From Bacillota bacterium (GTDB lineage: Bacteria > Bacillota > Clostridia > Oscillospirales > Ruminococcaceae): 37,564 nt of DNA. Positions 1-7,695 of the stretch are shown one piece after another (the stretch's first letter is position 1; every line of letters starts with the position of its first letter). The notes under the pieces are model-generated. The model saw only the letters and a list, made by a program, of their open reading frames with translations, ran no database searches and was not told the origin of the DNA. Position numbers and translations under genes: made by a program. The stretch is from NCBI GenBank assembly GCA_029572815.1, contig JAKPUQ010000055.1, forward strand, positions 1 through 37,564, in the 5' to 3' direction.

Positions 1-7
1 ATCTCCA

Positions 8-60
8 TTGCTATTGCCACTCCTTGTTCCTCCTGTACACAAGCTCTTTCTCTTATTATA
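8..60 (-). promoter_or_regulatory. Possible leftward promoter and ribosome site at the window edge
   Basis: Read on the minus strand, this stretch has a TATAAT box (60 to 55), an AGGAGG (34 to 29) and an AAGGAG (25 to 20), then ATG GAG at 8 running off the window. It looks like the start of a gene transcribed leftward, lying immediately beside the broken end of the serine recombinase. No convincing -35 box was found, and only two codons of the putative gene are visible. Confidence 0.3.
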
Positions 61-1429
61 CAGGATTTTTATTATTAGTGGCTCACTTTTTTATTATCAT
101 TTGTGCCATATCTGGCTCAGTTTTATTTTAGCATACATAGATACTCTCAAGAGCGAGAATGAACTGATGGCTTTCAAGAACATTTTTAATGACTGGTATG
201 CCAGGGATACGTCGAAGAAGATCCGTGCTGTATTCAAGGCAAAGGGTCAGTCGGGCAAACCTCTTTCTCTGCCTATTTACGGCTACAAAGCATCAGAAGA
301 AGATAAACACAAGTGGATCATTGATGATGAGCCTGCAGCGGTTGTACGCAAAATATACAAGCTCTGTATCAGTGGCTATGGTCCGACTCAGATTGCCCGT
401 AAGCTGACAGAGGATGGTATTCCCAATCCAACGGCTTACGCTATATCGCAGGGAAGGAACCCGGCTAACAAGAATTCAAGGCTTGACCGCTGGTGTACAG
501 AAACTGTCATTGACATTTTAGAGCACCCCGAATACATCGGTCATACGGTGAACTTCCGTACACGCCGCAAGTCCTACAAGAACAAGCGTAAGATTGAAAA
601 TCCAAAAGAAGACTGGCTCATCTTTGAGAATACCCATGAACCTATCGTCACTCAGCAGGAATTCGATTTAGTGCAGGAGCTTCGCAGTAATAAGCGAAGA
701 AATCAGAAACATGAGACTGTAAATCCGTTTTCTGGTATATGTTACTGTGCTGACTGCGGTAAAAAGCTATACCTGTGCCGTTCAAGAAGCCTTAGCGAAG
801 ATCAGGAACATCTGAAATGCTCCACGCATTCAGCTGATAAGGATAGCTGTTCAGCCCATTACATCAGGACTGTCGTGCTGAAAGAGTTGGTTTTGAATGC
901 ACTGAACAAGCTCCTCGATAGTGTTAAAGACAATGAAGCTGAGTTTGTGCAGACAGCTATGGACAACTCTGCGTCAAAGCATTCCTCTGATGTATTTAAG
1001 GCAAAGAAAGCTCTCAATCAGGCTGAAAAACGTATTGCTGAACTTGACAGGCTGTTTGCAAGGCTCTATGAGGACAATATCTCAGGCAAGATCTCTGACG
1101 AGCGTTTTGCTGTACTGTCCGCAGGTTACGAGGACGAGCAGAAGAAATTGAAAGCGAAAGCATCAGAGCTTACTGCTTTTATTGAAACAGCAGAACAGAA
1201 ATGTGCTGATGTGAACTCTTTTATAAAGGTTGTGCAGAAGTATGAGCATATCACCGAACTTACTCCTGAGATCATGCATGAACTTATCGAGAAGATCATC
1301 ATTCACGCTCCGGATAAGAGCGATGGGCATCGTACTCAGCAGATCGAGATACACTTCCGCTTTGATGTTGCTGTCGCTACGACTGTTGCTGACAGCAAAG
1401 AATACGACAAAAAGAAAAAGGCTGCGTAA
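8..1429 (+). pseudogene. Large serine recombinase, N-terminally truncated (catalytic domain lost)
   Basis: The homologous part starts near base 135 and resembles the TnpX/TndX-like large serine recombinases of clostridial mobile elements. It begins at the end of the resolvase domain (FNDWYARDTSKKIR). It continues with the Recombinase domain (YGYKASEEDKHKWIIDDEP, then GPTQIARKL), a zinc ribbon with CADCGKKL and later paired cysteines, a coiled coil, and a C-terminal DUF4368-like tail. The catalytic half that would carry the nucleophilic serine (about 120 residues) is missing, and no frame of bases 1-135 encodes anything resembling it. The open frame does continue to the window edge, but those 45 residues are hydrophobic and unrelated, so the protein should be inactive. 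It looks like the relic of an integrated element cut by a deletion or insertion. An alternative is that the missing half lies elsewhere and is rejoined by rearrangement, which cannot be tested here. Confidence 0.8.
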
Positions 1430-1504
1430 CTGCGATGTTACGCAACCTTATCTTCAAATCACATAAACTGCTTTATGTGCGCCTCCCTAACGGGGAGCTT
1501 TTTT
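1423..1504 (+). terminator. Hairpin cluster ending in a U-run after the recombinase
   Basis: Three consecutive perfect hairpins follow or overlap the recombinase stop: TGCGTAAC/GTTACGCA (1423-1444), CACATAAA/TTTATGTG (1460-1479) and CTCCC/GGGAG (1483-1497). The last is followed by six T (1499-1504) and is the likely intrinsic terminator. The first two may be relics of an element end. Confidence 0.5.
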
Positions 1505-1525
1505 ACTGAATGATCCACATATAAT

Positions 1526-1557
1526 AAAAAGGACTGTATGAAAATACAGTCCTTTTT
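1526..1557 (-). terminator. Bidirectional terminator of the tRNA-Pro/Leu operon
   Basis: A perfect 9-bp stem (GGACTGTAT/ATACAGTCC) with a GAAA loop is flanked by A5 on the left and T5 on the right, so it can terminate in both directions. On the minus strand it lies a few bases past tRNA-Leu. Confidence 0.85.
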
Positions 1558-1560
1558 CAG

Positions 1561-1644
1561 TGCCGCTGACCGGGGTCGAACCGGTACGGATTTTACTCCG
1601 AGGGATTTTAAGTCCCTTGTGTCTGCCAATTCCACCACAGCGGC
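1561..1644 (-). tRNA. tRNA-Leu (anticodon TAA)
   Basis: The minus strand folds with acceptor GCCGCTG/CAGCGGC, anticodon stem AGGGA/TCCCT with loop CTTAAAA (anticodon TAA), a long class II variable arm, and T-loop GGTTCGACCCC. The 3' end is followed by CTG, so CCA is not encoded, unlike the adjacent tRNA-Pro. It is the second gene of a two-tRNA operon. Confidence 0.95.
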
Positions 1645-1647
1645 AAA

Positions 1648-1724
1648 TGGTCGAGGTGACAGGATTTGAACCTGCGGCCCCTACGTCCCGAACGTAGTAC
1701 TCTACCAAACTGAGCCACACCTCG
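1648..1724 (-). tRNA. tRNA-Pro (anticodon CGG)
   Basis: The minus strand folds with acceptor CGAGGTG/CACCTCG, anticodon stem CTACG/CGTAG, loop TTCGGGA (anticodon CGG, reading CCG), and T-loop GGTTCAAATCC. CCA is encoded at 1650-1648. It is the first gene of the operon; only three bases separate it from tRNA-Leu. Confidence 0.95.
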
Positions 1725-1735
1725 ACAGCATTAAT

Positions 1736-1764
1736 ATTATACTACAAACGGGGAGTAATGTCAA
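1736..1764 (-). promoter_or_regulatory. Consensus promoter of the tRNA-Pro/Leu operon
   Basis: On the minus strand TTGACA (1764-1759) and TATAAT (1741-1736) are separated by exactly 17 bp, twelve bases before tRNA-Pro. This is a perfect sigma-A consensus, as expected for stable RNA. Confidence 0.9.
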
Positions 1765-1810
1765 GTGTAAACAAATTTTGTGTATTTATTTTTATTTTTT
1801 TACAATATTA

Positions 1811-1834
1811 AAGGAGCAGCCCGAAGGCTGCTCC
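1811..1834 (-). terminator. Terminator of the C11 peptidase gene
   Basis: The perfect stem GGAGCAGC/GCTGCTCC lies seven bases beyond the peptidase stop. The trailing sequence on the minus strand is T-rich but broken (TTTAATATTG), so it is a moderate intrinsic terminator. Confidence 0.65.
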
Positions 1835-1840
1835 TTGCGT

Positions 1841-4207
1841 TTAGTCAACAACAATAGGTTCTGACCAGTAGTCCTGATTGTAAATATCAGAGAAGCGGTA
1901 GAGAATATGGCAGGAACCGTTTCCTACATCGGTGTTGCTGATGGTCATATTATCAGTAACAGTTACCTGATCGCCGATGAAGTAGCTGTCCTGATATTCC
2001 ATATCGTATGAGTAGTAGTCGCAGATGAAGTCGAGAGTATCACCGACTGTCAGTTCTGTCAGATTCTTTGCAACAGCATTTGTCTCGCCGTTTACATAAT
2101 CGGTTGAAACACCTGCAATGTATCCGTCGGGGTGCTGATCGTCAAAGACGATAATGAGATTCACTCTTTCGCCGTTGAGGAGAGCGGGAACATAGCCTCT
2201 GATGATCTGCTCTGTTCCGTTGTAAGTAGTATCTGTGTGGTAGTAAGCTACAACGTTGCCATTGATAGACAGCCAGTTCTTTTCGGTGTCGGCAACAAGA
2301 GCACCGTTATCATCGAAGGTGAAGAGGTTGTCCAGACCGAGGTCAATATAGCCGGAACCGTCATCATAGAACATATTGAGATCCAGCCTGTGTACCATTT
2401 CCCACTGAGCATCTTCCAGCTTCATGGTGTACTTGCCGTCCTTCTGCTCCCAGACAAGGTTTGTGGCATCGAAGTAGTGTGTGGAGAGGTACTCTGCTGT
2501 ATCATCGACATCAGTATCGTCCATGAACGCAGTGTTGGAGCTGTCGAGACCCTCGATGCTTCTGCCGCCGCCTCCGCCGAGGAAGCTTGAGAGGAGAGAG
2601 CCGATCATATCAGAGCTGCCTGATGAGCTTGATGAACCGCCCATACCGAAGAGTGAGCTGAGGGCTGAGCCTGTGCCGCCTGCAGCTATCTGTCCGCCTG
2701 TTTCAAGCTTAGCGAACTGCTTGATACACTTGGAGTATTCGGAGTCCATACCGATCTTGTCATATGTATTGCAGGCGCTGTCAACATAAGATGTACGCTG
2801 ATAGGGGAAGTAGATAGAAACGCCGTAAGCGTTTGTCATATTTGAAGAAGTGAGGTTATACTTTACAGCATTTCTGAGGGCGTCTGCAAGAGCCTTGCCC
2901 TCTGTGGTGCCAACATTCTCGGCAAGATTTACCAGGTCGACCTGGTCAATGCGTGAGCTCTCTGCGAATTCGCGGGTAGCATATCTTGCGTTTGAGATGT
3001 CCTTGTACTCGTCGTTGGAGATCTTTGTGCTTACAGACTTAGCAAAGGATGAAAGCTTTGAAGGAACCGTATTTGAGAACTCGGCGAGGTCGATAACTGA
3101 AAGTGTGGTCTTCTGACCTCTGCACTTCTTGGCACACTCGGAAACGAAATCGTCAACGATGTTCTTGCCGATGTCAAGAGTAGACATTGAAGTGTTTTTG
3201 CCCAGTTCAGTGAGCCATCTTGTGTAGTACCAGCCGATACCTGGCTCTGTCTCCTCAGAAGCGATGAGGTAATCGGCATAGTCATTGAGCATGAGGGCTG
3301 TCTCGGCAGTAGCCATGAGGCAGGCATCGAAGCCTATGAAATCAAACTGAACGCCGCCGCTCTTGAGTGCCTGCTTGATGCCTGCAAGGCTCATAGAACC
3401 GCTGTTCTTGTTCTTTTCATCGTAGCCGTAGCCTGTAACGGATCCGCCGCCGTGATCCCAGAGGATGAGCTCATTTCTGTTAGCAGGGAAATTCTTTGCG
3501 CAGAACTGTATGAATGAAGCAAGGTTGTTGGGATCGGTCATAGCCTTGCTGCCTGCGTCCTCAACAAGTCTGCCGATCTGACCGTTCTTGATCTGGTAGA
3601 TCTGGTTTACCTTATTGCTGATACCGCTTACCTTCCACTTGGAGCAGCCGCCTGTGAAGACGATGACATTAACATTATCGCCATAGGAAGCAGATCTCAT
3701 TTCCTCCATATCGGAGGAAGCCATGCCGTACTTTGACTCAAGGTCAGTACCGCACATATAGACCATAATGGTAACAACGTCCTGGTTATTTCCCTTGATG
3801 ACAGTTCTTTTCTCGCGTGAGCCTGTGGCAACATTTGTGTCAACAGCGTTGTCGCTGGTAAGGCTTCCCGAAGCAGTATCCTCGGTGCTGAAACCGAAGC
3901 CTGAGGGAACAGAGCCTATATCAACGCCGCCGCTTCCGCCTGTGAGGGAGCCGAGAAGATCTCCGCCGCCTCCGCCGCTTCCGCTGAATAATTTAAAAAT
4001 AATGAAGCCGATAATGAGCAGTGTTACGAGACCGCCGCCGCCTGCAGCAGCTCTCTTTGCACCGCCGCCGCCACCTGTCTGACCGCCTGAATAGCTGCCG
4101 GAACCTACGGGACCTGTTCCGAGGCCTTCGCCACGTCTATGTGCTCCGCTGCCGCCGGATGTGACGTTTTTACGTCTGCCCTGTGGTCTGTTCTGATTAG
4201 GATCCAT
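1841..4207 (-). CDS. Membrane-anchored clostripain-family (C11) cysteine peptidase
   Basis: A 788-residue peptidase of family C11 (clostripain), cutting after basic residues in characterised members. I start it at MDPNQN because GGAGG lies five bases upstream; the frame open further upstream has no ribosome site. Residues 1-58 are a Gly/Ser/Arg-rich, probably disordered segment. Residues 60-75 (VTLLIIGFIIFKLF) form one membrane helix with no signal-peptidase site, so the catalytic part should face outward on a signal anchor. The C11 domain starts near 144 (VVTIMVYMCGTDLE). The dyad is visible as His252 in WDHGGG and Cys296 in FDACLM. A second Gly/Ser linker near 530-575 leads to a C-terminal beta-rich domain of unknown role. 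It is transcribed alone, from its own promoter. The physiological substrate is not evident. Confidence 0.9.
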   Translation of the reverse strand: MDPNQNRPQGRRKNVTSGGSGAHRRGEGLGTGPVGSGSYSGGQTGGGGGAKRAAAGGGGLVTLLIIGFIIFKLFSGSGGGGGDLLGSLTGGSGGVDIGSVPSGFGFSTEDTASGSLTSDNAVDTNVATGSREKRTVIKGNNQDVVTIMVYMCGTDLESKYGMASSDMEEMRSASYGDNVNVIVFTGGCSKWKVSGISNKVNQIYQIKNGQIGRLVEDAGSKAMTDPNNLASFIQFCAKNFPANRNELILWDHGGGSVTGYGYDEKNKNSGSMSLAGIKQALKSGGVQFDFIGFDACLMATAETALMLNDYADYLIASEETEPGIGWYYTRWLTELGKNTSMSTLDIGKNIVDDFVSECAKKCRGQKTTLSVIDLAEFSNTVPSKLSSFAKSVSTKISNDEYKDISNARYATREFAESSRIDQVDLVNLAENVGTTEGKALADALRNAVKYNLTSSNMTNAYGVSIYFPYQRTSYVDSACNTYDKIGMDSEYSKCIKQFAKLETGGQIAAGGTGSALSSLFGMGGSSSSSGSSDMIGSLLSSFLGGGGGRSIEGLDSSNTAFMDDTDVDDTAEYLSTHYFDATNLVWEQKDGKYTMKLEDAQWEMVHRLDLNMFYDDGSGYIDLGLDNLFTFDDNGALVADTEKNWLSINGNVVAYYHTDTTYNGTEQIIRGYVPALLNGERVNLIIVFDDQHPDGYIAGVSTDYVNGETNAVAKNLTELTVGDTLDFICDYYSYDMEYQDSYFIGDQVTVTDNMTISNTDVGNGSCHILYRFSDIYNQDYWSEPIVVD

Positions 4208-4261
4208 AATAACCTCCGTAATTTTTCTCTTTAGCAGGATAAAAAGCCTGCATACATATAT

Positions 4262-4290
4262 ATTGTACACACTTTCACAGAGAATGTCAA
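4262..4290 (-). promoter_or_regulatory. Promoter of the C11 peptidase gene
   Basis: On the minus strand TTGACA (4290-4285), a 17-bp spacer and TACAAT (4267-4262). The leader of about 45 bases contains a small GCAGG/CCTGC hairpin before the GGAGG ribosome site. Confidence 0.8.
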
Positions 4291-4326
4291 GTTAAAAGCG
4301 GTTACAAATTGGTATATCGGCAAAAA

Positions 4327-4366
4327 TTGGGCGCAGTCGGTAAGCATTACAGCCGGCTGTGCCCAA
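4327..4366 (-). terminator. Strong terminator of the GH43 gene
   Basis: A 14-bp stem (TTGGGCGCAGTCGG with CCGGCTGTGCCCAA, two G-T pairs) and a 12-base loop lie just past the arabinanase stop, followed on the minus strand by five T. Confidence 0.85.
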
Positions 4367-4370
4367 GAGG

Positions 4371-7121
4371 TCACTTGTTTATGATAAGCTTTCTAAGTCT
4401 TATATTGTCGAATATGTCGATGAAGCCGTCACCGTTGAGATCGGCAGCGTTGTTATTGATGACAGTATCTATCTTCAGCAGGTATCTTTGCAGCATTACC
4501 AGATCGTTTACATTCAGCTGTCCGTCGCTGTTTATGTCGCCGGTTACGGGAGAAGTTTCCTCGGGGATAATTGGTTCCAGAATGAATTTCTGGCTGTCGC
4601 TTCCCGTGAACAGGTTTACGCAGAACTCTTTTTCCAACTCGTCGGTAGGATAGGGAAGATCTGCACAGGTATTATCCTGAGTGAGTGAATAGCTTCCGTC
4701 GCTGTTGCAGATCACCCTGAATTTTTGTGAGTCATCTCCTGTGAACTCCTTCAGCTCATAATACTGTCCCTCATTGGAGGTAAGGGCTCTGCCGCGTTTA
4801 TCCTTGATTGAGTATGTACCGTCGCTGAGCCTTGTGAATGTCCATATCTGGTCGTTAAGTGTAAAGGGCATATTGCCGTACATATCAGGCTGAACACTGA
4901 TGCCCTTGGCATTGAACTGTACTATTTTTCCCTTCATATTGAACATATACAGACCGCTGCTGACGTTCCTGACAGTGTAGCTTCCGTCGGTGACTATGGG
5001 GTGAACGGGGATTATGCTCCACAGCTGGCAGCCTCCCTCCCAGTAGTTCCACTGGTTGATGTTTCCACCGTTTTCCGTTGACCATTCGTAAACGTCCAGA
5101 CCGCCCTTGTCCTCGGAGCACTTTGAAACAATGCCGTAATCCATTCCGCTCTTTACAAGTCTGAACAGCTGATTGGGCTTTCCGCTGTATTTCTGGAGCT
5201 CTATGTTTGCGCCGTCTGCGGCTGAATTTTCAGCAACAGCGATACACATTGACTCATCGCCCACAGAGGCTATCCTGCAATAGTCTTTATCAACGGAGAT
5301 TATTCTCCACTGCTGAGCCCAGCTTCCGTTGCGCTCCCACTGCTGGATATTGGTGCCCTCGTCCAGCTTGCCGTTGGGCAGGTCGATAGCCATTCCGCTG
5401 TTCTGGTTCACTATATAATATGAAGCACCGCTGAAAATTGACGTGCCGCTGAGATAAGTCTCTGCACCTGTGCCGGATACTGTGTCAGCTTTGTTTATGA
5501 GCTGAGACGCACTGTCGGTAAAGTCAGCATTTGCTGAGCGAAGTGTACCTGTGAACTGCTTTGTCTGAGCGCCCCAGATAGTGTGATTATTGGTGCCAAC
5601 AGCAGTGAAGGACATTACCTTTTTGCCGTTTTCGTCCTTGGCAGCAAGGAAATAGCCGTTGTAGACCTGTCCACCTATGGTTATTTCCGCAGCGGAGGTG
5701 TCCATAGCCTGAGACCATTTTCCTGTAGCCGCACCGCTGATACTTCCGTCAGCATTGAGCTTTATATTGCTGTAGTTTATTATCTTTCCGTCGGTGGCTG
5801 TGCCGTGGTCTATGAACTCGTAATCACCGACGATGTCATCGGTATTATAGCCTGTTGGTGACATCTCGTCCCTTGCATACTCAAAGGGCGCAACAACCGG
5901 CCAGCCCTTTTCGTTGAAATACATTGAGTGTACGCGGACCTCGTGGAACTCATTGCCGTCATCAAATCTTGCGTGATAGAACAGATACCATTTGCCGTCA
6001 TCATCACGGAGCACGGAATTGTGTCCACAGGCCATATAAGCCTTGTCGAGTGAGCTGAACTTATAATTTCCCATGACCTTGAGACCAGTTGCGTCAAGGT
6101 TTGGATTAGTTGGCAGTACAGCCTGGCGTCCTGATGGGTCTGTGAAAGGACCCAGGGGAGAAGTTGAGCGGAACACACGCATATTGTAGCCGCCATTGGA
6201 GGTAAGACCGCCGTATGTTACCCAAAGGTAATAGTAGCCTAAGTCGGCGTTGTACTCAATAAAGGGACCCTCGCCCGACTTGCCGTAGCCGCCTGAGATC
6301 TTGGTGCCGAAGTAGCTGTCTACCATGCGCCCGTCAGAGGTCTGTCCTGTTTTCGGGTGAATGCACTGACCGGTAGCAGGGTCTATCTCAAGGGTGAAGA
6401 TACCTCCCGACCATGAACCGTAGCACATATACATCTTACCGTCCTTATCAAAGTAGATAGTGGGGTCGATAGCATTGGGGAATAGCTGGTTATTGAAGTC
6501 ATTGTTCCTGAACCAGCTGTTGTTGAAGCTTACCTTTCCCTCGGCTATGAGCTCGTCAATATTGGTGGAGGTATACTTCTTGTTCACGTTCTTGGTAGAG
6601 CTCTTAACGTAGGCATCGTTATTGGTAAAGCCCGAGTATATGAGAGTGTCCACAAATGTATAGGGACCCTCGATATTCTTTGAAGCAGCATAGGCGATTA
6701 CAGAGCGCATATAGGTGGAAGATGTACAGAAGTACATAAGGTATGCACCCTTTGAGCCGTCGCTGTTCACATAGTCAGCGTCCCATACAACGTCGGGAGC
6801 CCATACTGCGAAGCCGCCCTCGCAGTCCTCAAGGTTTTCGCCCGCCCAGGCGAAAGCCTTTTTCAGATTTTGTGACAGGTTCCCGAATTCCACATTATTG
6901 CTTGTGGCATAGCCGTTGGAAAAGCGTCTCCAGTTCATGAGATCCGTTGACTTTGCAGCCTCAATGTGAGAGCCGAAGACGTAGTATGTTCCGTTATCCT
7001 TTACAATGGAAGGATCATGTACCGATACACGGTTGTTTGCGGCTGATGAGGGAATAACCGCCTGAGCGGAGAGCATTACAAGTCCAGAGAGGACAGCCGC
7101 AACCTGCTTTTTAAGCTTCAT
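4371..7121 (-). CDS. Secreted GH43 endo-alpha-1,5-L-arabinanase with lectin-like modules and dockerin
   Basis: A 916-residue exported enzyme predicted to cut arabinan side chains of pectin. AGGAGG lies seven bases before the chosen ATG (MKLKKQ); an ATG six bases earlier is too close. Residues 1-28 are a signal peptide. The GH43 five-blade domain (about 33-480) shows the acid triad: Asp36 (HDPSIV), Asp219 (AIDPTIYF) and Glu284 (SGEGPFIEY). A lipocalin-like C-terminal domain follows (VGDYEFIDHG to FTAVGTNNHTIWGA), as in Bacillus Abn2-type arabinanases, which favours endo-arabinanase. Next come a ricin-type beta-trefoil/CBM13-like module (QNSGMAIDLPNG, QQW and QLW repeats) and a second, more diverged beta-trefoil-like region. 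The last 60 residues are a dockerin with two calcium loops (GDINSDGQLNVNDLV and DLNGDGFIDIFDN). The dockerin implies assembly on a cohesin scaffold. It is monocistronic with its own promoter and terminator. Exact GH43 subfamily is inferred. Confidence 0.9.
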   Translation of the reverse strand: MKLKKQVAAVLSGLVMLSAQAVIPSSAANNRVSVHDPSIVKDNGTYYVFGSHIEAAKSTDLMNWRRFSNGYATSNNVEFGNLSQNLKKAFAWAGENLEDCEGGFAVWAPDVVWDADYVNSDGSKGAYLMYFCTSSTYMRSVIAYAASKNIEGPYTFVDTLIYSGFTNNDAYVKSSTKNVNKKYTSTNIDELIAEGKVSFNNSWFRNNDFNNQLFPNAIDPTIYFDKDGKMYMCYGSWSGGIFTLEIDPATGQCIHPKTGQTSDGRMVDSYFGTKISGGYGKSGEGPFIEYNADLGYYYLWVTYGGLTSNGGYNMRVFRSTSPLGPFTDPSGRQAVLPTNPNLDATGLKVMGNYKFSSLDKAYMACGHNSVLRDDDGKWYLFYHARFDDGNEFHEVRVHSMYFNEKGWPVVAPFEYARDEMSPTGYNTDDIVGDYEFIDHGTATDGKIINYSNIKLNADGSISGAATGKWSQAMDTSAAEITIGGQVYNGYFLAAKDENGKKVMSFTAVGTNNHTIWGAQTKQFTGTLRSANADFTDSASQLINKADTVSGTGAETYLSGTSIFSGASYYIVNQNSGMAIDLPNGKLDEGTNIQQWERNGSWAQQWRIISVDKDYCRIASVGDESMCIAVAENSAADGANIELQKYSGKPNQLFRLVKSGMDYGIVSKCSEDKGGLDVYEWSTENGGNINQWNYWEGGCQLWSIIPVHPIVTDGSYTVRNVSSGLYMFNMKGKIVQFNAKGISVQPDMYGNMPFTLNDQIWTFTRLSDGTYSIKDKRGRALTSNEGQYYELKEFTGDDSQKFRVICNSDGSYSLTQDNTCADLPYPTDELEKEFCVNLFTGSDSQKFILEPIIPEETSPVTGDINSDGQLNVNDLVMLQRYLLKIDTVINNNAADLNGDGFIDIFDNIRLRKLIINK

Positions 7122-7154
7122 ATCCATTCCTCCTTCGATATATTTGTTGATTTT

Positions 7155-7183
7155 ATTATAAGGTTTTTTGTGCATAAAGTCAA
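7155..7183 (-). promoter_or_regulatory. Promoter of the GH43 arabinanase
   Basis: On the minus strand TTGACT (7183-7178), a 17-bp spacer and TATAAT (7160-7155), about 30 bases before the start codon. No clear operator repeat was seen. Confidence 0.85.
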
Positions 7184-7312
7184 CTTGCGCAGCGTGGACA
7201 AAAGTGTGCAAACCGTTACATATAGTGTGCATGGCTGAATACGTCAGATACATACAATTGTCCGCCAAAAACAGCGCGATTTTGTCGAAAGTTCCGATTT
7301 TTCGGGAAACTA

Positions 7313-7341
7313 TTGGAAAGTGAAGGCAACTGTGATATAAT
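7313..7341 (+). promoter_or_regulatory. Promoter of the B12-riboswitch operon
   Basis: TTGGAA (7313-7318), a 17-bp spacer and TATAAT (7336-7341). Transcription would start near 7348, just ahead of the riboswitch aptamer. Confidence 0.8.
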
Positions 7342-7371
7342 GAACAGGTATTCATGAATATTTAATATTTA

Positions 7372-7562
7372 AGGTGAACGGTGCTTCCTATCGCGTGAGC
7401 GGTGCAGGAAGGTAAAAGGGAAGCAGGTGAAAGACCTGCGCGATCTCGTCACTGTGACCGCACAGCATTATCCATGTGCCTGAGGGTGCAGCCACTGCGT
7501 AAGCGGGAAGGCGGAGAACTGTGTTATTGTGCGGAAGTCAGGAGACCTGCCGTTTGTCGGTA
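7372..7562 (+). promoter_or_regulatory. Cobalamin (adenosylcobalamin-class) riboswitch aptamer
   Basis: The hallmarks occur in order: GGTGC (7380-7384), AAAAGGGAAGC (7414-7424), a GCAGGTGAAAGACCTGC hairpin (7423-7439), the TCACTGTGACCG element (7449-7460), GCCACTG then GGGAAGGC (7490-7512), and the B12 box AAGTCAGGAGACCTGCC (7535-7551). This matches the cobalamin riboswitch closely. In this class ligand binding lowers expression, so the genes below should be on when B12 is scarce. Confidence 0.93.
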
Positions 7563-7570
7563 CAGAGCTG

Positions 7571-7623
7571 AAAGCTCGGATCACGAGGCATTGATCGTAC
7601 CATAGCTTGGAAAGAGCTTTTTT
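7571..7623 (+). terminator. Riboswitch expression platform (intrinsic terminator)
   Basis: AAAGCTC (7571-7577) can pair with GAGCTTT (7614-7620), enclosing an inner GATC/GATC stem and running into six T (7618-7623). This is a plausible ligand-controlled terminator, 70 bases before the first gene. The alternative antiterminator pairing was not worked out. Confidence 0.65.
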
Positions 7624-7695
7624 GTCATGCCTTCTGCTCTGCGGAGGGCATTTTTGCGCACGACCTTTGTCTCCTGAAAAAACAGGAGGAAAAAC

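Noticed and set aside
1487..1720. Open frame of 77 codons on the minus strand over tRNA-Pro and tRNA-Leu
   Set aside because: It reads through two folded tRNAs and their terminator, and has no start signal.
2132..2590. Long frames antisense to the C11 peptidase gene
   Set aside because: They are shadows of the GC-rich glycine codons on the other strand, with no promoter, ribosome site or domain.
7402..7605. Open frame of 67 codons inside the riboswitch
   Set aside because: It coincides with the conserved aptamer and the terminator and has no ribosome site.
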